Shown here one piece after another: positions 19,038 to 28,518 of a DNA stretch of 64,000 bases (position 1 is the stretch's first letter; the number at the start of each line of letters is the position of its first letter). The translations under genes were made by a program, and so were the position numbers. This DNA comes from Actimicrobium antarcticum (GTDB lineage Bacteria; Pseudomonadota; Gammaproteobacteria; Burkholderiales; Burkholderiaceae_D). The stretch lies in contig NZ_BAAAZE010000002.1 in assembly GCF_039536745.1 (NCBI RefSeq), positions 62,001-126,000 of the forward strand, read 5' to 3'. The notes under the pieces were generated by a model. That model was not told where the DNA came from, ran no database searches, and worked only from the letters and a program-made list of their open reading frames with translations.

Positions 19038-19970
19038 ATGAAGAAAGTAAGCGTAAAGGTCAGTATTCTGATTCCGAGCTATAACCATGCCCTTTTTCTT
19101 GAAGAGGCAATTCGGAGCGTTTGGGCGCAAGACTACCCCGACATGGAGCTTGTCGTGGTGGATGATGGTTCGGTTGATGATTCACGAGATATCCTTGCAC
19201 GGTTGATGAAGCTATCGCCAATCCCCATGAAAGTGATAGAGCAAAGCAATGCAGGTATTTGCCGTTCTCTAAACGTTGCGCTAAAAGAGTCCTCAGGTGA
19301 AATAATTGGGGTGCTCGCATCAGACGATATAATGGCGCTACACCGACTGAAAGATGAAGTAAGTTACTTCGATACCAATCTGCAGTTGAAAGTTATGTTT
19401 TCTAATGGGCAATTTCAGCTTAACGAGAAGCGGTTCGGAAATTTACATAAACCTATTCAACCATTTCTTGAGCGCGGCGTAACTGCGATGCGAGATCATC
19501 TCCTCAGTACTGCCCCAGGATTTTATTCCCAAGCCAGATTGATAAGGCGGAATTTTCTGATTGATCTCGGAGGATTCGATGAGCAAACAGGATCTGACGA
19601 CTGGTCGCTACATATCCGGATTTTTCAATCACTCAAGTTGAAAAAAGAATTCATGTTTTTTGATCGAGTTTCATTTTATTACCGTGTTCATAGCAGCCAA
19701 GTACACAAGATGAGCACCTTTATGACCACGATGAAACGCAAAGTTATTAGAAGATTTTTTTCCTTAGAAAATAGATCCAAAGCTGTTTGTGAAGAATATA
19801 TTAAACGTGCAATTTTATTGATTTGTAAAAAGCAATTTTCGCTCGGATGGCGTTATTTAAGATTGGTAATTAAAATTTCATTTGCTAATAACGTGCCTTG
19901 GCTTTGTCTATGCGATTTCGGTCTTCGAATGCCTGGATATTTATTGCGAATTTTGAAGCATAACCGATAA
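19038..19970 (+). CDS. Glycosyltransferase family 2
   Basis: A 310-residue GT-A fold enzyme. VSILIPSYNHALFLEEAIRS (residues 8-27) and VVVDDGSVDDSRDI (near 40) bind the nucleotide sugar, and LASDDIMAL near residue 95 supplies the DxD-type metal site. Later PGFYSQARLIRRNFLIDLGG and SDDWSLHIRI are typical acceptor-side motifs of family 2 enzymes. The C-terminal third is basic and may lie on the membrane. It probably adds one repeat-unit residue; donor and linkage cannot be read. It lies in the AT-rich island and has a weak ribosome-binding site before ATG 19038. Confidence 0.88.
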   Translation: MKKVSVKVSILIPSYNHALFLEEAIRSVWAQDYPDMELVVVDDGSVDDSRDILARLMKLSPIPMKVIEQSNAGICRSLNVALKESSGEIIGVLASDDIMALHRLKDEVSYFDTNLQLKVMFSNGQFQLNEKRFGNLHKPIQPFLERGVTAMRDHLLSTAPGFYSQARLIRRNFLIDLGGFDEQTGSDDWSLHIRIFQSLKLKKEFMFFDRVSFYYRVHSSQVHKMSTFMTTMKRKVIRRFFSLENRSKAVCEEYIKRAILLICKKQFSLGWRYLRLVIKISFANNVPWLCLCDFGLRMPGYLLRILKHNR

Positions 19971-20085
19971 TATTATAGAGGGTATGAGTCAAAAATATTT
20001 TGACGTTTAACCATAAAAATTCTTAAAGAATTTTTTATGTCAATTTGAAATTATTATTTATCATCTATTCTTAAAATAAAATAAA

Positions 20086-21429
20086 ATGAATAAAAGTTCT
20101 CGTATATCAAATTTTAAGTACGGAATACTTATTTTTATTTTTTTATTTGCTTATGGGATAAAAATATATGGTATTCCGTTATCAGTTGGAATGACTTTAA
20201 TTGCTTTGGGATACTTTTTTATATCCGGTGTGAGCATGAAATTCTTTATGGCTTGGCGGTGGGTTATTTATCTTATATTTATAATCGTCCTGTACAGCGC
20301 TTCTGTCGAAATTATATTTGGGTCTGGAATATCATCTGCAACGTTTAGCTTCTATGCATTACGCATTTTTTTGGATGGTTTATTGCCCGCTTTTTTCCTC
20401 GCAAAATACGCTGAAAAGCTAAACATTACCTATTCTGACTTTTTGCGGGTAGTACTGGTAATTTGTATTTTTCAGTTCGCATCAGCTTTGGTAATGCTTT
20501 TAGTGCCAGAGTTGAAATATCAGTATTTTATTAATTTCATGAATTTTAAAGATGAAGATATTATTATGTCTTCAGAAATACTTCCATTCAGAGGTTTCGG
20601 TATTGGAAATACTTATTTGGCATGGTTTCCATTTTTGCTAAGTCTGATTTTGGTAGTTGTATGGTTCAGTAATTTCTTGCGTTCAAAAATATTATTTTTA
20701 GTTTTTACTATAATGATAATTTCTTTAGTAGCGTTAAACGCTAGAATTGCATTTTTACCTATTGGAATTGCATTAGCATTCTACTTCGTATTTGCCCCAT
20801 TTGTGACAAAAATCAGAGGAATCTTTATTTTTTGTTCAATCATTTTTATATTATTTATTCTTGTAAATTTTTTTGGTATCAATGGCGATTTTGGACCAAT
20901 AATCGACCATTTAATAATATGGATCTGGAATGAAGGCTTTTCGAGTTTTTATAGTGATAGTGGAAGTCCAACTTTCAACGATTTATCAAATTTTTCAATC
21001 TTACAAAGCTTTAATTTTCAAGACTGGGTATTTGGTCGCGGAGCTCTAATAACACCGGAAATTAGCTCGATTTTATACACCGATGTAGGATATCTTCAGA
21101 TCCTATATGCAGGAGGGCTAATTCTTTCGTTTCTACTGTACTTATTTTTTGGTCTTATTTTTATTTGTCTGATAAAAAATATTAATATACTTTATGAAAA
21201 AAAAGTAATTCCAAAATTGGGAGTTTATATCTCTTATATTTTTATAATTTCCTTTTTTCTGGGACATTTAAAGTTAAGAATATTTGAAATGAATGAAGCG
21301 ACAAAATTTTTATTTTTATTAACGACATTTGTTAGTGTTAAGAATGTTGGTTTTTTGCAAGAGCGCTTTAACCCTGCCGCCGCGAAAGGACCTGTCGAGT
21401 TAAGCGACTTACGTAAGGTCACATCCTAA
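20086..21429 (+). CDS. O-antigen polymerase candidate (Wzy-like)
   Basis: A 447-residue very hydrophobic protein with roughly 11-12 membrane segments and one larger hydrophilic region around residues 280-335 (SFSSFYSDSGSPTFNDLSNF area), the layout expected for Wzy. Wzy proteins share almost no sequence, so the call rests on topology and on position between wzx and glycosyltransferase genes. The local motif ILPFRGFGIGNTYLAWFPFL precedes a cluster of helices. GC is among the lowest in the window. An exporter or ligase-like protein is the main alternative. Confidence 0.72.
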   Translation: MNKSSRISNFKYGILIFIFLFAYGIKIYGIPLSVGMTLIALGYFFISGVSMKFFMAWRWVIYLIFIIVLYSASVEIIFGSGISSATFSFYALRIFLDGLLPAFFLAKYAEKLNITYSDFLRVVLVICIFQFASALVMLLVPELKYQYFINFMNFKDEDIIMSSEILPFRGFGIGNTYLAWFPFLLSLILVVVWFSNFLRSKILFLVFTIMIISLVALNARIAFLPIGIALAFYFVFAPFVTKIRGIFIFCSIIFILFILVNFFGINGDFGPIIDHLIIWIWNEGFSSFYSDSGSPTFNDLSNFSILQSFNFQDWVFGRGALITPEISSILYTDVGYLQILYAGGLILSFLLYLFFGLIFICLIKNINILYEKKVIPKLGVYISYIFIISFFLGHLKLRIFEMNEATKFLFLLTTFVSVKNVGFLQERFNPAAAKGPVELSDLRKVTS

Positions 21430-21578
21430 TCCGTTGTTTAGCTGCCTATCAGCTAAGATTAAATGCACCATGGAGTTGTTATTTTGTAAGTGAGTTTAAG
21501 ATGATGATTTAATTTAAAATTAATGTTTTTGACTTGCATAATAAAATATGCGTTAATCAATATTTAAAGAAGCTATCT

Positions 21579-22385
21579 ATGCATACACAGCATAAAATTG
21601 CAATCGGATTTATTATTTATAAACCTGAAAATAGTTTTATTGAAAGATTAAATAAGGCTACCCTTGATGGTTTTAAAATATATATTTTTGACAACTCTCC
21701 TGAAGAATCAAATGTGAGAGATTTTTGTTTGAGTAGGGGAGAGATAGTATATTTAACGATAGGTAAGAATATCGGTTTGGGCCTCGGTATGTCTTCAATT
21801 TGTGCGCAGGCGTATTACGAAGGTAATTCAGCGTTGTTATTTTTTGATCAGGATACGATTTTCGAGTCTGCAACGTTGAGTTTTATCGAGAGCTATTACA
21901 TAAATCATAATATATTAGAGGCTACATATAGTGCGGTTGTTTTTGACGCTAGCAATAGACAAAATTCAACTAGTGGCGATGTTCTTCAAGATGTTAAGGT
22001 GGCGATCAATAGCGGTAGTTTATTTTTCTTGAAGAATTTGAAAAATATTGGTTGGCATAACGAGTCGTATTTCGTTGATGGTGTCGATTATGAGTTTTGT
22101 TTAAATTCAAAGAGAAACGGATTTAAAGTCGGTAAATTTGCGAGAACACCAGGCTTTGATCATTCGACTGAGCAAGCAGATAAAAAATACAGAATTTTCC
22201 AGAAAACTCTTATCTTAAGAGCGTATCCACTTTTCCGTGTACGAGACAATCTTAAATCCAGTTGCAAATTGTTATTTTCAGCCTTACTTTCGTTCGAATT
22301 TGAATTTGCAGCTTTAATTTTAAAATTTGCCTCCGTATTTTTGGTTGTTCAAGTGTTATCCAGATTTTTAAGGCCGGTCAAATAA
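21579..22385 (+). CDS. Glycosyltransferase, rhamnosyltransferase-like family 2
   Basis: A 268-residue enzyme. HKIAIGFIIYKPENSFIERL opens a GT-A core, IFDNSPEE replaces the usual IVDNxS, IGKNIGLGLGMSSICAQAYY matches the N-x-G-x-(G/A)-x-(G/A) region of rhamnosyltransferase-type family 2 enzymes, and FFDQDTIF is the DxD motif. VDGVDYEFCLNSKRNGFKVG is the conserved acceptor-side motif. Because dTDP-L-rhamnose is made by the same locus, rhamnose transfer is plausible but unproven. ATG 21579 has AAGAAG 7 nt upstream and is preferred over the upstream TTG 21534. Confidence 0.85.
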   Translation: MHTQHKIAIGFIIYKPENSFIERLNKATLDGFKIYIFDNSPEESNVRDFCLSRGEIVYLTIGKNIGLGLGMSSICAQAYYEGNSALLFFDQDTIFESATLSFIESYYINHNILEATYSAVVFDASNRQNSTSGDVLQDVKVAINSGSLFFLKNLKNIGWHNESYFVDGVDYEFCLNSKRNGFKVGKFARTPGFDHSTEQADKKYRIFQKTLILRAYPLFRVRDNLKSSCKLLFSALLSFEFEFAALILKFASVFLVVQVLSRFLRPVK

Positions 22386-22391
22386 AAGCAA

Positions 22392-23618
22392 ATGATGAAT
22401 ACTTTTGAAAAAAATGATTTCACCGTATTTACGGTTTGTAATTTAGCTTATTTGCCAAAAGCTTTGGTTCTTGCAAAATCGTTATTGCAATTTGAAGGGA
22501 GACTATTAAAAATATATATTTTTGATAAAAAGATTAACGTTAAATTACCAGAAATGCTTGCTGAATTTATTTGGATTGAAGATATTGGCGTGCCGAATCT
22601 CTATCAAATGGCATTTAAATATGATATTACAGAGTTTAGTACGAGCCTAAAGCCTTTCATTGCACTTGGGTTAATGGAGCACTACGAGAAAGTTATATTT
22701 CTTGATCCTGATACATGTCTTTTCGATTCGCTAGCGCCGGTGTTGATGGATCTAAAAAATAATCCAATCGTATTAACTCCACATTACACAAAGCCGCATT
22801 CTGATATTTTGGTGGATAGCGATATTGGAATGATGCGTTTTGGATCGTTTAATCTTGGTTTTTTTGCTATAACCAAGTCCGCTCAAGGACTAGATTTTTT
22901 GCGTTGGTGGAGTGATCGTTGTATTCGCTTCGGTTATTTTGAGACTCAGTTTGGGTTATCTACCGATCAAAAATGGGTAAGCATTGCCCCTTGTTTTTTT
23001 CCGGACTTGTATGTGTCTTTTAATTTGGGCTACAACGTAGCGTTTTGGAACGTGCAGGAAAGAACTTTAACGAAAACAGCTAATGGAAAATATCTGGTGA
23101 ATGGAGAATTTCCTTTAATATTTTTTCATTTCAGCTCTTTTGATGAAAATAATCCGGAGCGTCTGACCAGACGTCCGCTTGCCGAAGAACATAGAAATAG
23201 GCAAGATTTGCACGAATTGAGCTTTGCTTATAGTACTGATCTTCAATCCCACTCGTCGGCCGCTCCTCAAATAAAGTATGGTTTCGACTATATGTCGAAT
23301 GGCGACTATATATCTCCTACTCTTCGGCGCGCATATGCATGTGTTGCTGCTGAGTTTTCAAATGATACCGATCCTTTTGATGCGGAGGGGCCGATAGGCA
23401 AATTTGCACGGAGAAATTACCTAGCTGGAAAAATGTTGACTTCCTATCAGTCAAATAGTTTCGATGATATTAGCAGCCATAAAATAAAATTTAAGTTAGT
23501 TAATATGTTAATGCGAATTATTCTTCGGATTGTTGGTCCGAATAGGTTTACAAACTTTTCTAGGCTTCTAGTTTTTTTGTCAAGTTATAGGCAAAACAGA
23601 GGTATGTGGAAAATTTAA
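22392..23618 (+). CDS. Family 8-like nucleotide-sugar transferase
   Basis: A 408-residue protein with the pattern of GT8-like transferases: FTVFTVCNLAYLPKALVLAK at the start, VIFLDPDTCLFDSL near residue 100 holding the DxD metal site, and SFNLGFFAITKS and LSTDQKWVSIAPCFFPDL further on. FFHFSSFDENNPERLT resembles the HF(S/H) region near the end of the catalytic core. The last 130 residues are a separate, less conserved region. It starts 6 bp after the preceding gene and is probably co-transcribed. Acceptor and donor are unknown. Last gene of the AT-rich island. Confidence 0.8.
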   Translation: MMNTFEKNDFTVFTVCNLAYLPKALVLAKSLLQFEGRLLKIYIFDKKINVKLPEMLAEFIWIEDIGVPNLYQMAFKYDITEFSTSLKPFIALGLMEHYEKVIFLDPDTCLFDSLAPVLMDLKNNPIVLTPHYTKPHSDILVDSDIGMMRFGSFNLGFFAITKSAQGLDFLRWWSDRCIRFGYFETQFGLSTDQKWVSIAPCFFPDLYVSFNLGYNVAFWNVQERTLTKTANGKYLVNGEFPLIFFHFSSFDENNPERLTRRPLAEEHRNRQDLHELSFAYSTDLQSHSSAAPQIKYGFDYMSNGDYISPTLRRAYACVAAEFSNDTDPFDAEGPIGKFARRNYLAGKMLTSYQSNSFDDISSHKIKFKLVNMLMRIILRIVGPNRFTNFSRLLVFLSSYRQNRGMWKI

Positions 23619-23881
23619 AATCATAATTTTCCTTTTTAAAAGCTTTGTATTAAATATTTTAAAAATAGCTTCTAAAATGGTTTTAAAATTTCGTTGCTGA
23701 TATCGGAATAAACTCATTCTTAGTCTATGCGCACTTGATTGCTTTTTTTATGATAAATCAATATTTTTCATTTAGTGGAATTGTGTTAGCCGAATTTTTT
23801 GCTGTTGTTACTGTTGTTGCCTGAGATTTGATTTAAATAAGGCGCCCTGTTGATAGAATATTTTTTTAATTAGGCTAATAA
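23619..23881. promoter_or_regulatory. AT-rich gap before wbjB
   Basis: 263 bp without a gene, separating the AT-rich island from the GC-richer wbjBCD block. Several A/T runs could hold a promoter, but no -10/-35 pair stands out over the background at this composition. Likely a module junction. Confidence 0.4.
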
Positions 23882-24925
23882 ATGTTTGACTCTAAAGTAC
23901 TGTTAATTACTGGTGGTACGGGTTCTTTTGGCAATGCCATACTTCGTAGATTTATTAATTCTAGTTTTTCTGAAATTCGGATATTTAGCCGCGATGAAAA
24001 GAAGCAGGATGACATGCGTAAGCGCTATGCCAACTCTAAGCTTAAGTTCTACATTGGTGATGTACGCGACATGCGCAGTGTAGCGGTGGCCATGCGAGGC
24101 GTCGACTATGTGTTTCATGCCGCAGCACTCAAACAAGTACCATCGTGCGAATTCCACCCAATGCAGGCGGTGAGGACCAACGTGTTAGGCACTGAGAATA
24201 TTCTGGAGGCAGCGATTGCCGCTGGGGTGCAGCGTGTGGTTTGCTTAAGCACTGACAAGGCGGTATACCCCATTAACGCAATGGGCATCAGTAAGGCGAT
24301 GATGGAAAAGGTAATGGTGGCTGCAAGTCGCAACTTGGAAGACACCAGCACCATTATCTGCGGTACTCGCTATGGCAATGTGATGGCGTCGCGCGGGTCG
24401 GTCATACCATTGTTCGTAGAACAGGTGCTAGCAGGTAAGCCCATTACCGTGACTGACCCAGCGATGACGCGATTCATGATGACGCTGACCGATGCAGTGG
24501 ACCTAGTGCTCTATGCGTTTGAGCATGGCAACAACGGTGATATTTTTGTGCAAAAGGCACCCGCAGCTACCGTACATGTGCTCACGGAGGCCATTTTGGC
24601 ACTTATGGGAAAGCCTGATCATGAGGTGCTCTGCATTGGTACCCGTCATGGCGAAAAGCTATATGAAGCTTTGCTGAGCCGTGAAGAAATGGCCTGTGCG
24701 GAAGACTTGGGCGACTACTTCCGAGTACCGCCTGATGGCCGCGACCTCAACTATGCCAAGTTTGTAGAGATGGGTGAGGAGCGCCTCACGCAAAGCTCTC
24801 ATGCCGAGGAGTACCATTCGCACAACACAACGAGGCTGGATGTAGCGGGCATGAAGGCCCTGTTGCTTAAGCTGGACTTCATGCAACGGATCGCGCGTGG
24901 CGAGCACGCCGTGGCAGAGGACTGA
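23882..24925 (+). CDS. wbjB: UDP-GlcNAc 4,6-dehydratase (5-inverting), WbjB/FnlA type
   Basis: A 347-residue CapD/FlaA1-family dehydratase. ITGGTGSFGNAILRRF (residues 9-24) binds NADP, IFSRDEKKQDDMR is the family signature after the second strand, and STDKAVYPINAMGISKAMME holds the Lys-containing catalytic region in which Met replaces the usual Tyr. GTRYGNVMASRGSVIPLF is also diagnostic. It is followed by WbjC- and WbjD-like genes, the set that converts UDP-GlcNAc to UDP-N-acetyl-L-fucosamine, so it should give the 2-acetamido-2,6-dideoxy-beta-L-arabino-hexos-4-ulose intermediate. It starts a new GC-richer block. Confidence 0.93.
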   Translation: MFDSKVLLITGGTGSFGNAILRRFINSSFSEIRIFSRDEKKQDDMRKRYANSKLKFYIGDVRDMRSVAVAMRGVDYVFHAAALKQVPSCEFHPMQAVRTNVLGTENILEAAIAAGVQRVVCLSTDKAVYPINAMGISKAMMEKVMVAASRNLEDTSTIICGTRYGNVMASRGSVIPLFVEQVLAGKPITVTDPAMTRFMMTLTDAVDLVLYAFEHGNNGDIFVQKAPAATVHVLTEAILALMGKPDHEVLCIGTRHGEKLYEALLSREEMACAEDLGDYFRVPPDGRDLNYAKFVEMGEERLTQSSHAEEYHSHNTTRLDVAGMKALLLKLDFMQRIARGEHAVAED

Positions 24926-24929
24926 CGCC

Positions 24930-26057
24930 GTGAAGGTATTAATCACAGGTTCCAACGGGTTTGTAGGAAAAAACCTGCAGTTGCACCTCGCGGAGCGCAA
25001 AGATATCGAAGTGGTTTGCTTCACCCGCAGCAACAATGTTGTCGACCTGCCGGATTTGCTTCAGGGGGTGGATTTTGTGTTTCACCTAGCCGGGGTAAAC
25101 CGCCCGCAAGACCCTCATGATTTCACCAAGGGTAATGCGGACTTAACGCTGGCGCTGTGTCGAGTGGTGAGTGATGTGGTCAAGACTACGGGTAGGCATG
25201 TGCCCATCATTTGCACATCTTCCGCTCAGGCGGGACGCGATAACCTTTATGGCAAGAGCAAGCTTGCGGCAGAGGAATCCTTGCGGGCTGTCGAGCGCAG
25301 CCACGCGGTGCCGGTACATATTTTTAGGTTACCCAATGTATTCGGCAAATGGTGTAAGCCCAACTACAATTCTGCCGTTGCAACGTTTTGCAACAATATC
25401 GCGCGGGATTTGCCGGTTCAGGTGAATGATCCCAATGCGCCCATCACACTGGTATATGTGGACGATGTGATTGCACGTTTTGTACAACTGATGGATGGAG
25501 CCGATACCGCCATAGGCCCTGACGGTTTTGCGACAGTGGCACCGCAATACACTAGCACCGTGGGTGAGGTTGCGCGCCAGATTCAGGCTTTCAAGGATAG
25601 CCGCACCACCCTGATGACTGAGCGTGTGGGCAGCGGACTGGTGCGGGCGCTTTATGCCACTTACGTAAGTTATCTACCGGTGGAGTCATTTACATATACT
25701 GTGCCGCAGTACGGCGACCCACGTGGCGTATTTTCGGAAATGCTGAAGACGCCCGATTGCGGCCAGTTCTCTTTCTTCACAGCGCACTCTGGCATAACGC
25801 GTGGCGGGCACTACCACCACAGCAAGACCGAGAAATTCTTGGTGATAAAGGGGCAGGCCCGTTTCAAGTTCCGCCACATGCAAACCGGTCAGATGCATGA
25901 GTTGGTCACTTCAGGCGATAAGAGCGAGATTGTCGAAACAGTGCCCGGTTGGACGCACGACATTACCAATATTGGGCAGGACGAGATAGTTGTGATGCTT
26001 TGGGCTAACGAGGTGTTTGACCGCGCCCGGCCGGATACGTTTGCTTGTGCGGTTTGA
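24930..26057 (+). CDS. wbjC: Bifunctional epimerase/reductase, WbjC/CapF/FnlB type
   Basis: A 375-residue protein with two parts. The N-terminal reductase has KVLITGSNGFVGKNLQLHL, FHLAGVNRPQDPHDF (typical of CapF) and YGKSKLAAEES. The C-terminal cupin from about residue 260 (PQYGDPRGVFSEMLKT, GITRGGHYHHSKTEKFLVI, PGWTHDITNIG) has the His cluster of the C3-epimerase half. CapF enzymes perform C3 epimerisation then C4 reduction to UDP-L-TalNAc. GTG 24930 is chosen because AGAGGA precedes it and the Rossmann strand follows directly; the gap to wbjB is 4 bp. Confidence 0.93.
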   Translation: MKVLITGSNGFVGKNLQLHLAERKDIEVVCFTRSNNVVDLPDLLQGVDFVFHLAGVNRPQDPHDFTKGNADLTLALCRVVSDVVKTTGRHVPIICTSSAQAGRDNLYGKSKLAAEESLRAVERSHAVPVHIFRLPNVFGKWCKPNYNSAVATFCNNIARDLPVQVNDPNAPITLVYVDDVIARFVQLMDGADTAIGPDGFATVAPQYTSTVGEVARQIQAFKDSRTTLMTERVGSGLVRALYATYVSYLPVESFTYTVPQYGDPRGVFSEMLKTPDCGQFSFFTAHSGITRGGHYHHSKTEKFLVIKGQARFKFRHMQTGQMHELVTSGDKSEIVETVPGWTHDITNIGQDEIVVMLWANEVFDRARPDTFACAV

Positions 26058-26123
26058 ATGTCGAATAGACCCATCACATGCCTACATCTTGCATTAGCAG
26101 CTCATAAAAATGAGAGTAATTCC

Positions 26124-27260
26124 ATGAAGAAATTAAAAGTATTGACCGTGGTGGGTACCCGACCCGAAATCATTCGCCTCTCGCGCGTGTTAGCCAAGTT
26201 GGACGAGCATTGCGAGCATGTGCTGGTTCATACTGGCCAAAACTACGACTACGAACTCAATCAAGTGTTTTTTGATGACTTGGGTGTGCGCAAACCCGAC
26301 CGCTTTTTGAATAGTGCGGCGAACGTTACCAGCGCCGCGCATACGATAGGCAACCTTATCATCGGCGTGGACCAGCTGTTGGCCGAAGTGCAGCCTGAGG
26401 CCATGCTAGTGCTAGGCGATACCAACAGTTGCTTGTCGGTAATTCCGGCCAAGCGGCGAAAAATTCCTATCTTCCATATGGAGGCAGGCAATCGCTGCTT
26501 TGATCAGCGCGTGCCGGAAGAAACCAACCGCCGCATAGTGGACCACACAGCCGATGTTAATCTGACCTACAGCAGTATTGCGCGCGACTACCTGTTGCGT
26601 GAGGGCCTTCCGCCTGATTTGGTCATCAAGACGGGCAGTCCAATGTTTGAGGTGCTAACGCATTATCGTCCGAATATTGAGGCGTCCGACGTGTTAGCGC
26701 GCGTGGGGTTGGACGCGGAGCGCTACTTTTTGGTCAGCGCCCACCGGGAAGAAAACATCGAATCCCCTCACTCATTCAACAAGCTTGTGGCGGTACTCAA
26801 CGCCTTGGCGGAAGACCACAGCCTGCCGGTAATCGTATCTACTCACCCACGCACCCAAAAACGCATTGACGCTACAGGTGTACTTTTTCACCCTGGGGTA
26901 CGCCTGCTCAAGCCGCTTGGTTTTCATGACTATGTAAAGCTGCAGATGTCGGCTCAAGCGGTGCTTTCAGACAGTGGTACCATTAACGAAGAGTCATCTA
27001 TACTAAACTTTCCCGCGCTCAACCTGCGTGAGGCACACGAGCGGCCAGAAGGCATGGAAGAGGCTGCAGTCATGATGGTTGGGCTGGAAGTGGACCGCGT
27101 GCGTCAGGGTCTTGCCATTCTAGCCAATCAGGCGCGTGGTGAAACCCGTGGCCTGCGCCAGGTTGATGACTACAGTATGCCCAATGTTTCCGACAAGGTA
27201 CTGCGCATCATCCACAGCTACACCGACTACGTTAACCGTGTGGTATGGAAAAAGTATTAG
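26124..27260 (+). CDS. wbjD: UDP-N-acetylglucosamine 2-epimerase family, WbjD/FnlC type
   Basis: A 378-residue epimerase that should convert UDP-L-TalNAc (pneumosamine) to UDP-L-FucNAc. It opens KLKVLTVVGTRPEIIRLSRV, with VHTGQNYDYELNQVFFDDLG near residue 38, VLGDTNSCLS, HMEAGNRCFDQRVPEETNRR, SAHREENIESP and a C-terminal SDSGTINEESSILNFPALNL that replaces the SDSGGxQEE of WecB, a substitution typical of the FnlC/WbjD branch. ATG 26124 is preferred to the frame start at 26058 because family members begin here. Confidence 0.94.
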   Translation: MKKLKVLTVVGTRPEIIRLSRVLAKLDEHCEHVLVHTGQNYDYELNQVFFDDLGVRKPDRFLNSAANVTSAAHTIGNLIIGVDQLLAEVQPEAMLVLGDTNSCLSVIPAKRRKIPIFHMEAGNRCFDQRVPEETNRRIVDHTADVNLTYSSIARDYLLREGLPPDLVIKTGSPMFEVLTHYRPNIEASDVLARVGLDAERYFLVSAHREENIESPHSFNKLVAVLNALAEDHSLPVIVSTHPRTQKRIDATGVLFHPGVRLLKPLGFHDYVKLQMSAQAVLSDSGTINEESSILNFPALNLREAHERPEGMEEAAVMMVGLEVDRVRQGLAILANQARGETRGLRQVDDYSMPNVSDKVLRIIHSYTDYVNRVVWKKY

Positions 27261-27273
27261 AAGCGGCGGGCGC

Positions 27274-28518
27274 ATGAAAATTCTGATAGTCACTCAATAC
27301 TTCTGGCCCGAAAATTTCAGGATCAATGACCTCACTCAAGAGCTCGTAAAGCGCGGGCACAGTGTTACGGTATTGACGGGTATTCCGAATTACCCGGCGG
27401 GGAGGGTATTTGCCACGTACCTACAAAATCCCAATGACTTCGGGGAATACCGCGGTGCTAGCGTCAAGCGCGTTCCGATGTTGGCAAGGGGCCAAGGAGC
27501 AGTCCGCTTGTTGCTGAATTACCTGAGCTTTGTGATCGGGGCCTGTCTGTTCGGGCCGTGGCGTCTGCGAGGTCAGCATGTGGATGTCATCTTTGTTTTT
27601 GAGCCCTCACCAGTAACGGTAGGCCTGCCTGCGATCTTGCTTGGCCGAATCAAGCATGCACCAGTTGTTTTCTGGGCTTTGGACTTGTGGCCAGAAACAT
27701 TGGCCGCTATAGGTGCTGTCCGTTCACCGAAGTTGTTGGGTTGGGTAGGGCATATGGTGAAGTTTATTTATGACCGCTGCACGTTGGTGTTAGGTCAATC
27801 GCGCAGTTTTCTCACGAGCATTGCTAAGTTTTGTTCAGACACTCGGAAGATTCGCTACTTCCCCAGTTGGGCGGAAGATGTTTTTAGTGAAATTGATCTG
27901 GTTCCGGCTCCGGAAGTGCCAGTGCTCGAGGGAGTATTCAATGTACTTTTTGCTGGAAATATCGGTGAGGCGCAAGACTTGCCAGCTGTTCTCGCTGCTG
28001 CAGAATCCTTGAAGCATAACGCCTCTATTCGTTGGCTCATCGTGGGAGATGGCCGGAAGTCCGGTTGGCTTCAAGAGGAAGTGGAGCGTCGCGGCCTGCA
28101 AGGCAGCGTCTTGCTATTAGGCCGGTTTCCAGTGGAGCGCATGCCGTCTTTTTATGTGCATGCGGATGCACTGCTGGTGTCTCTAAAAAAAGACCCGGTC
28201 TTCAGCATGACTATCCCTGGCAAGGTTCAGTCTTACCTGATGGCGGGTTTGCCACTTGTGGGCATGCTCGATGGCGAGGGGGCGAAGGTTATTATGGATT
28301 CTGACGCGGGTCTGGTTTGCGCAGCGGGTGACGCGGGTGGGCTTGCATCCGCCGTACTTGAAATGGCGGCCATGAGTGTTGATCGGCGGTATCAACTTGG
28401 TGTGAATGGTCGCACCTTTGCCCAAAAGGAGTTTGGTCGAACATTGCTGATGGATCGATTGGAAGCTTTGTTTTTCGAAGCAGCGAACTTGTATAAAGAA
28501 ACAGAGGTGAATGCGTGA
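27274..28518 (+). CDS. wbuB: Glycosyltransferase family 4, WbuB-like (probable L-FucNAc transferase)
   Basis: A 414-residue GT-B enzyme. KILIVTQYFWPENFRINDLT and LTGIPNYPAGRVF match WbuB-type transferases that follow fnlABC/wbjBCD. VFVFEPSPVTVGLPAI and ALDLWPETLAAIG are also conserved in that group. The C-terminal domain has VLFAGNIGEAQDLPAVLAAA, VGDGRKSGWL and PGKVQSYLMAGLPLVGMLDG with the phosphate-binding region. By context it likely uses the UDP-L-FucNAc made by the preceding genes. It starts 13 bp after wbjD and overlaps the next gene by 4 bp. Confidence 0.88.
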   Translation: MKILIVTQYFWPENFRINDLTQELVKRGHSVTVLTGIPNYPAGRVFATYLQNPNDFGEYRGASVKRVPMLARGQGAVRLLLNYLSFVIGACLFGPWRLRGQHVDVIFVFEPSPVTVGLPAILLGRIKHAPVVFWALDLWPETLAAIGAVRSPKLLGWVGHMVKFIYDRCTLVLGQSRSFLTSIAKFCSDTRKIRYFPSWAEDVFSEIDLVPAPEVPVLEGVFNVLFAGNIGEAQDLPAVLAAAESLKHNASIRWLIVGDGRKSGWLQEEVERRGLQGSVLLLGRFPVERMPSFYVHADALLVSLKKDPVFSMTIPGKVQSYLMAGLPLVGMLDGEGAKVIMDSDAGLVCAAGDAGGLASAVLEMAAMSVDRRYQLGVNGRTFAQKEFGRTLLMDRLEALFFEAANLYKETEVNA

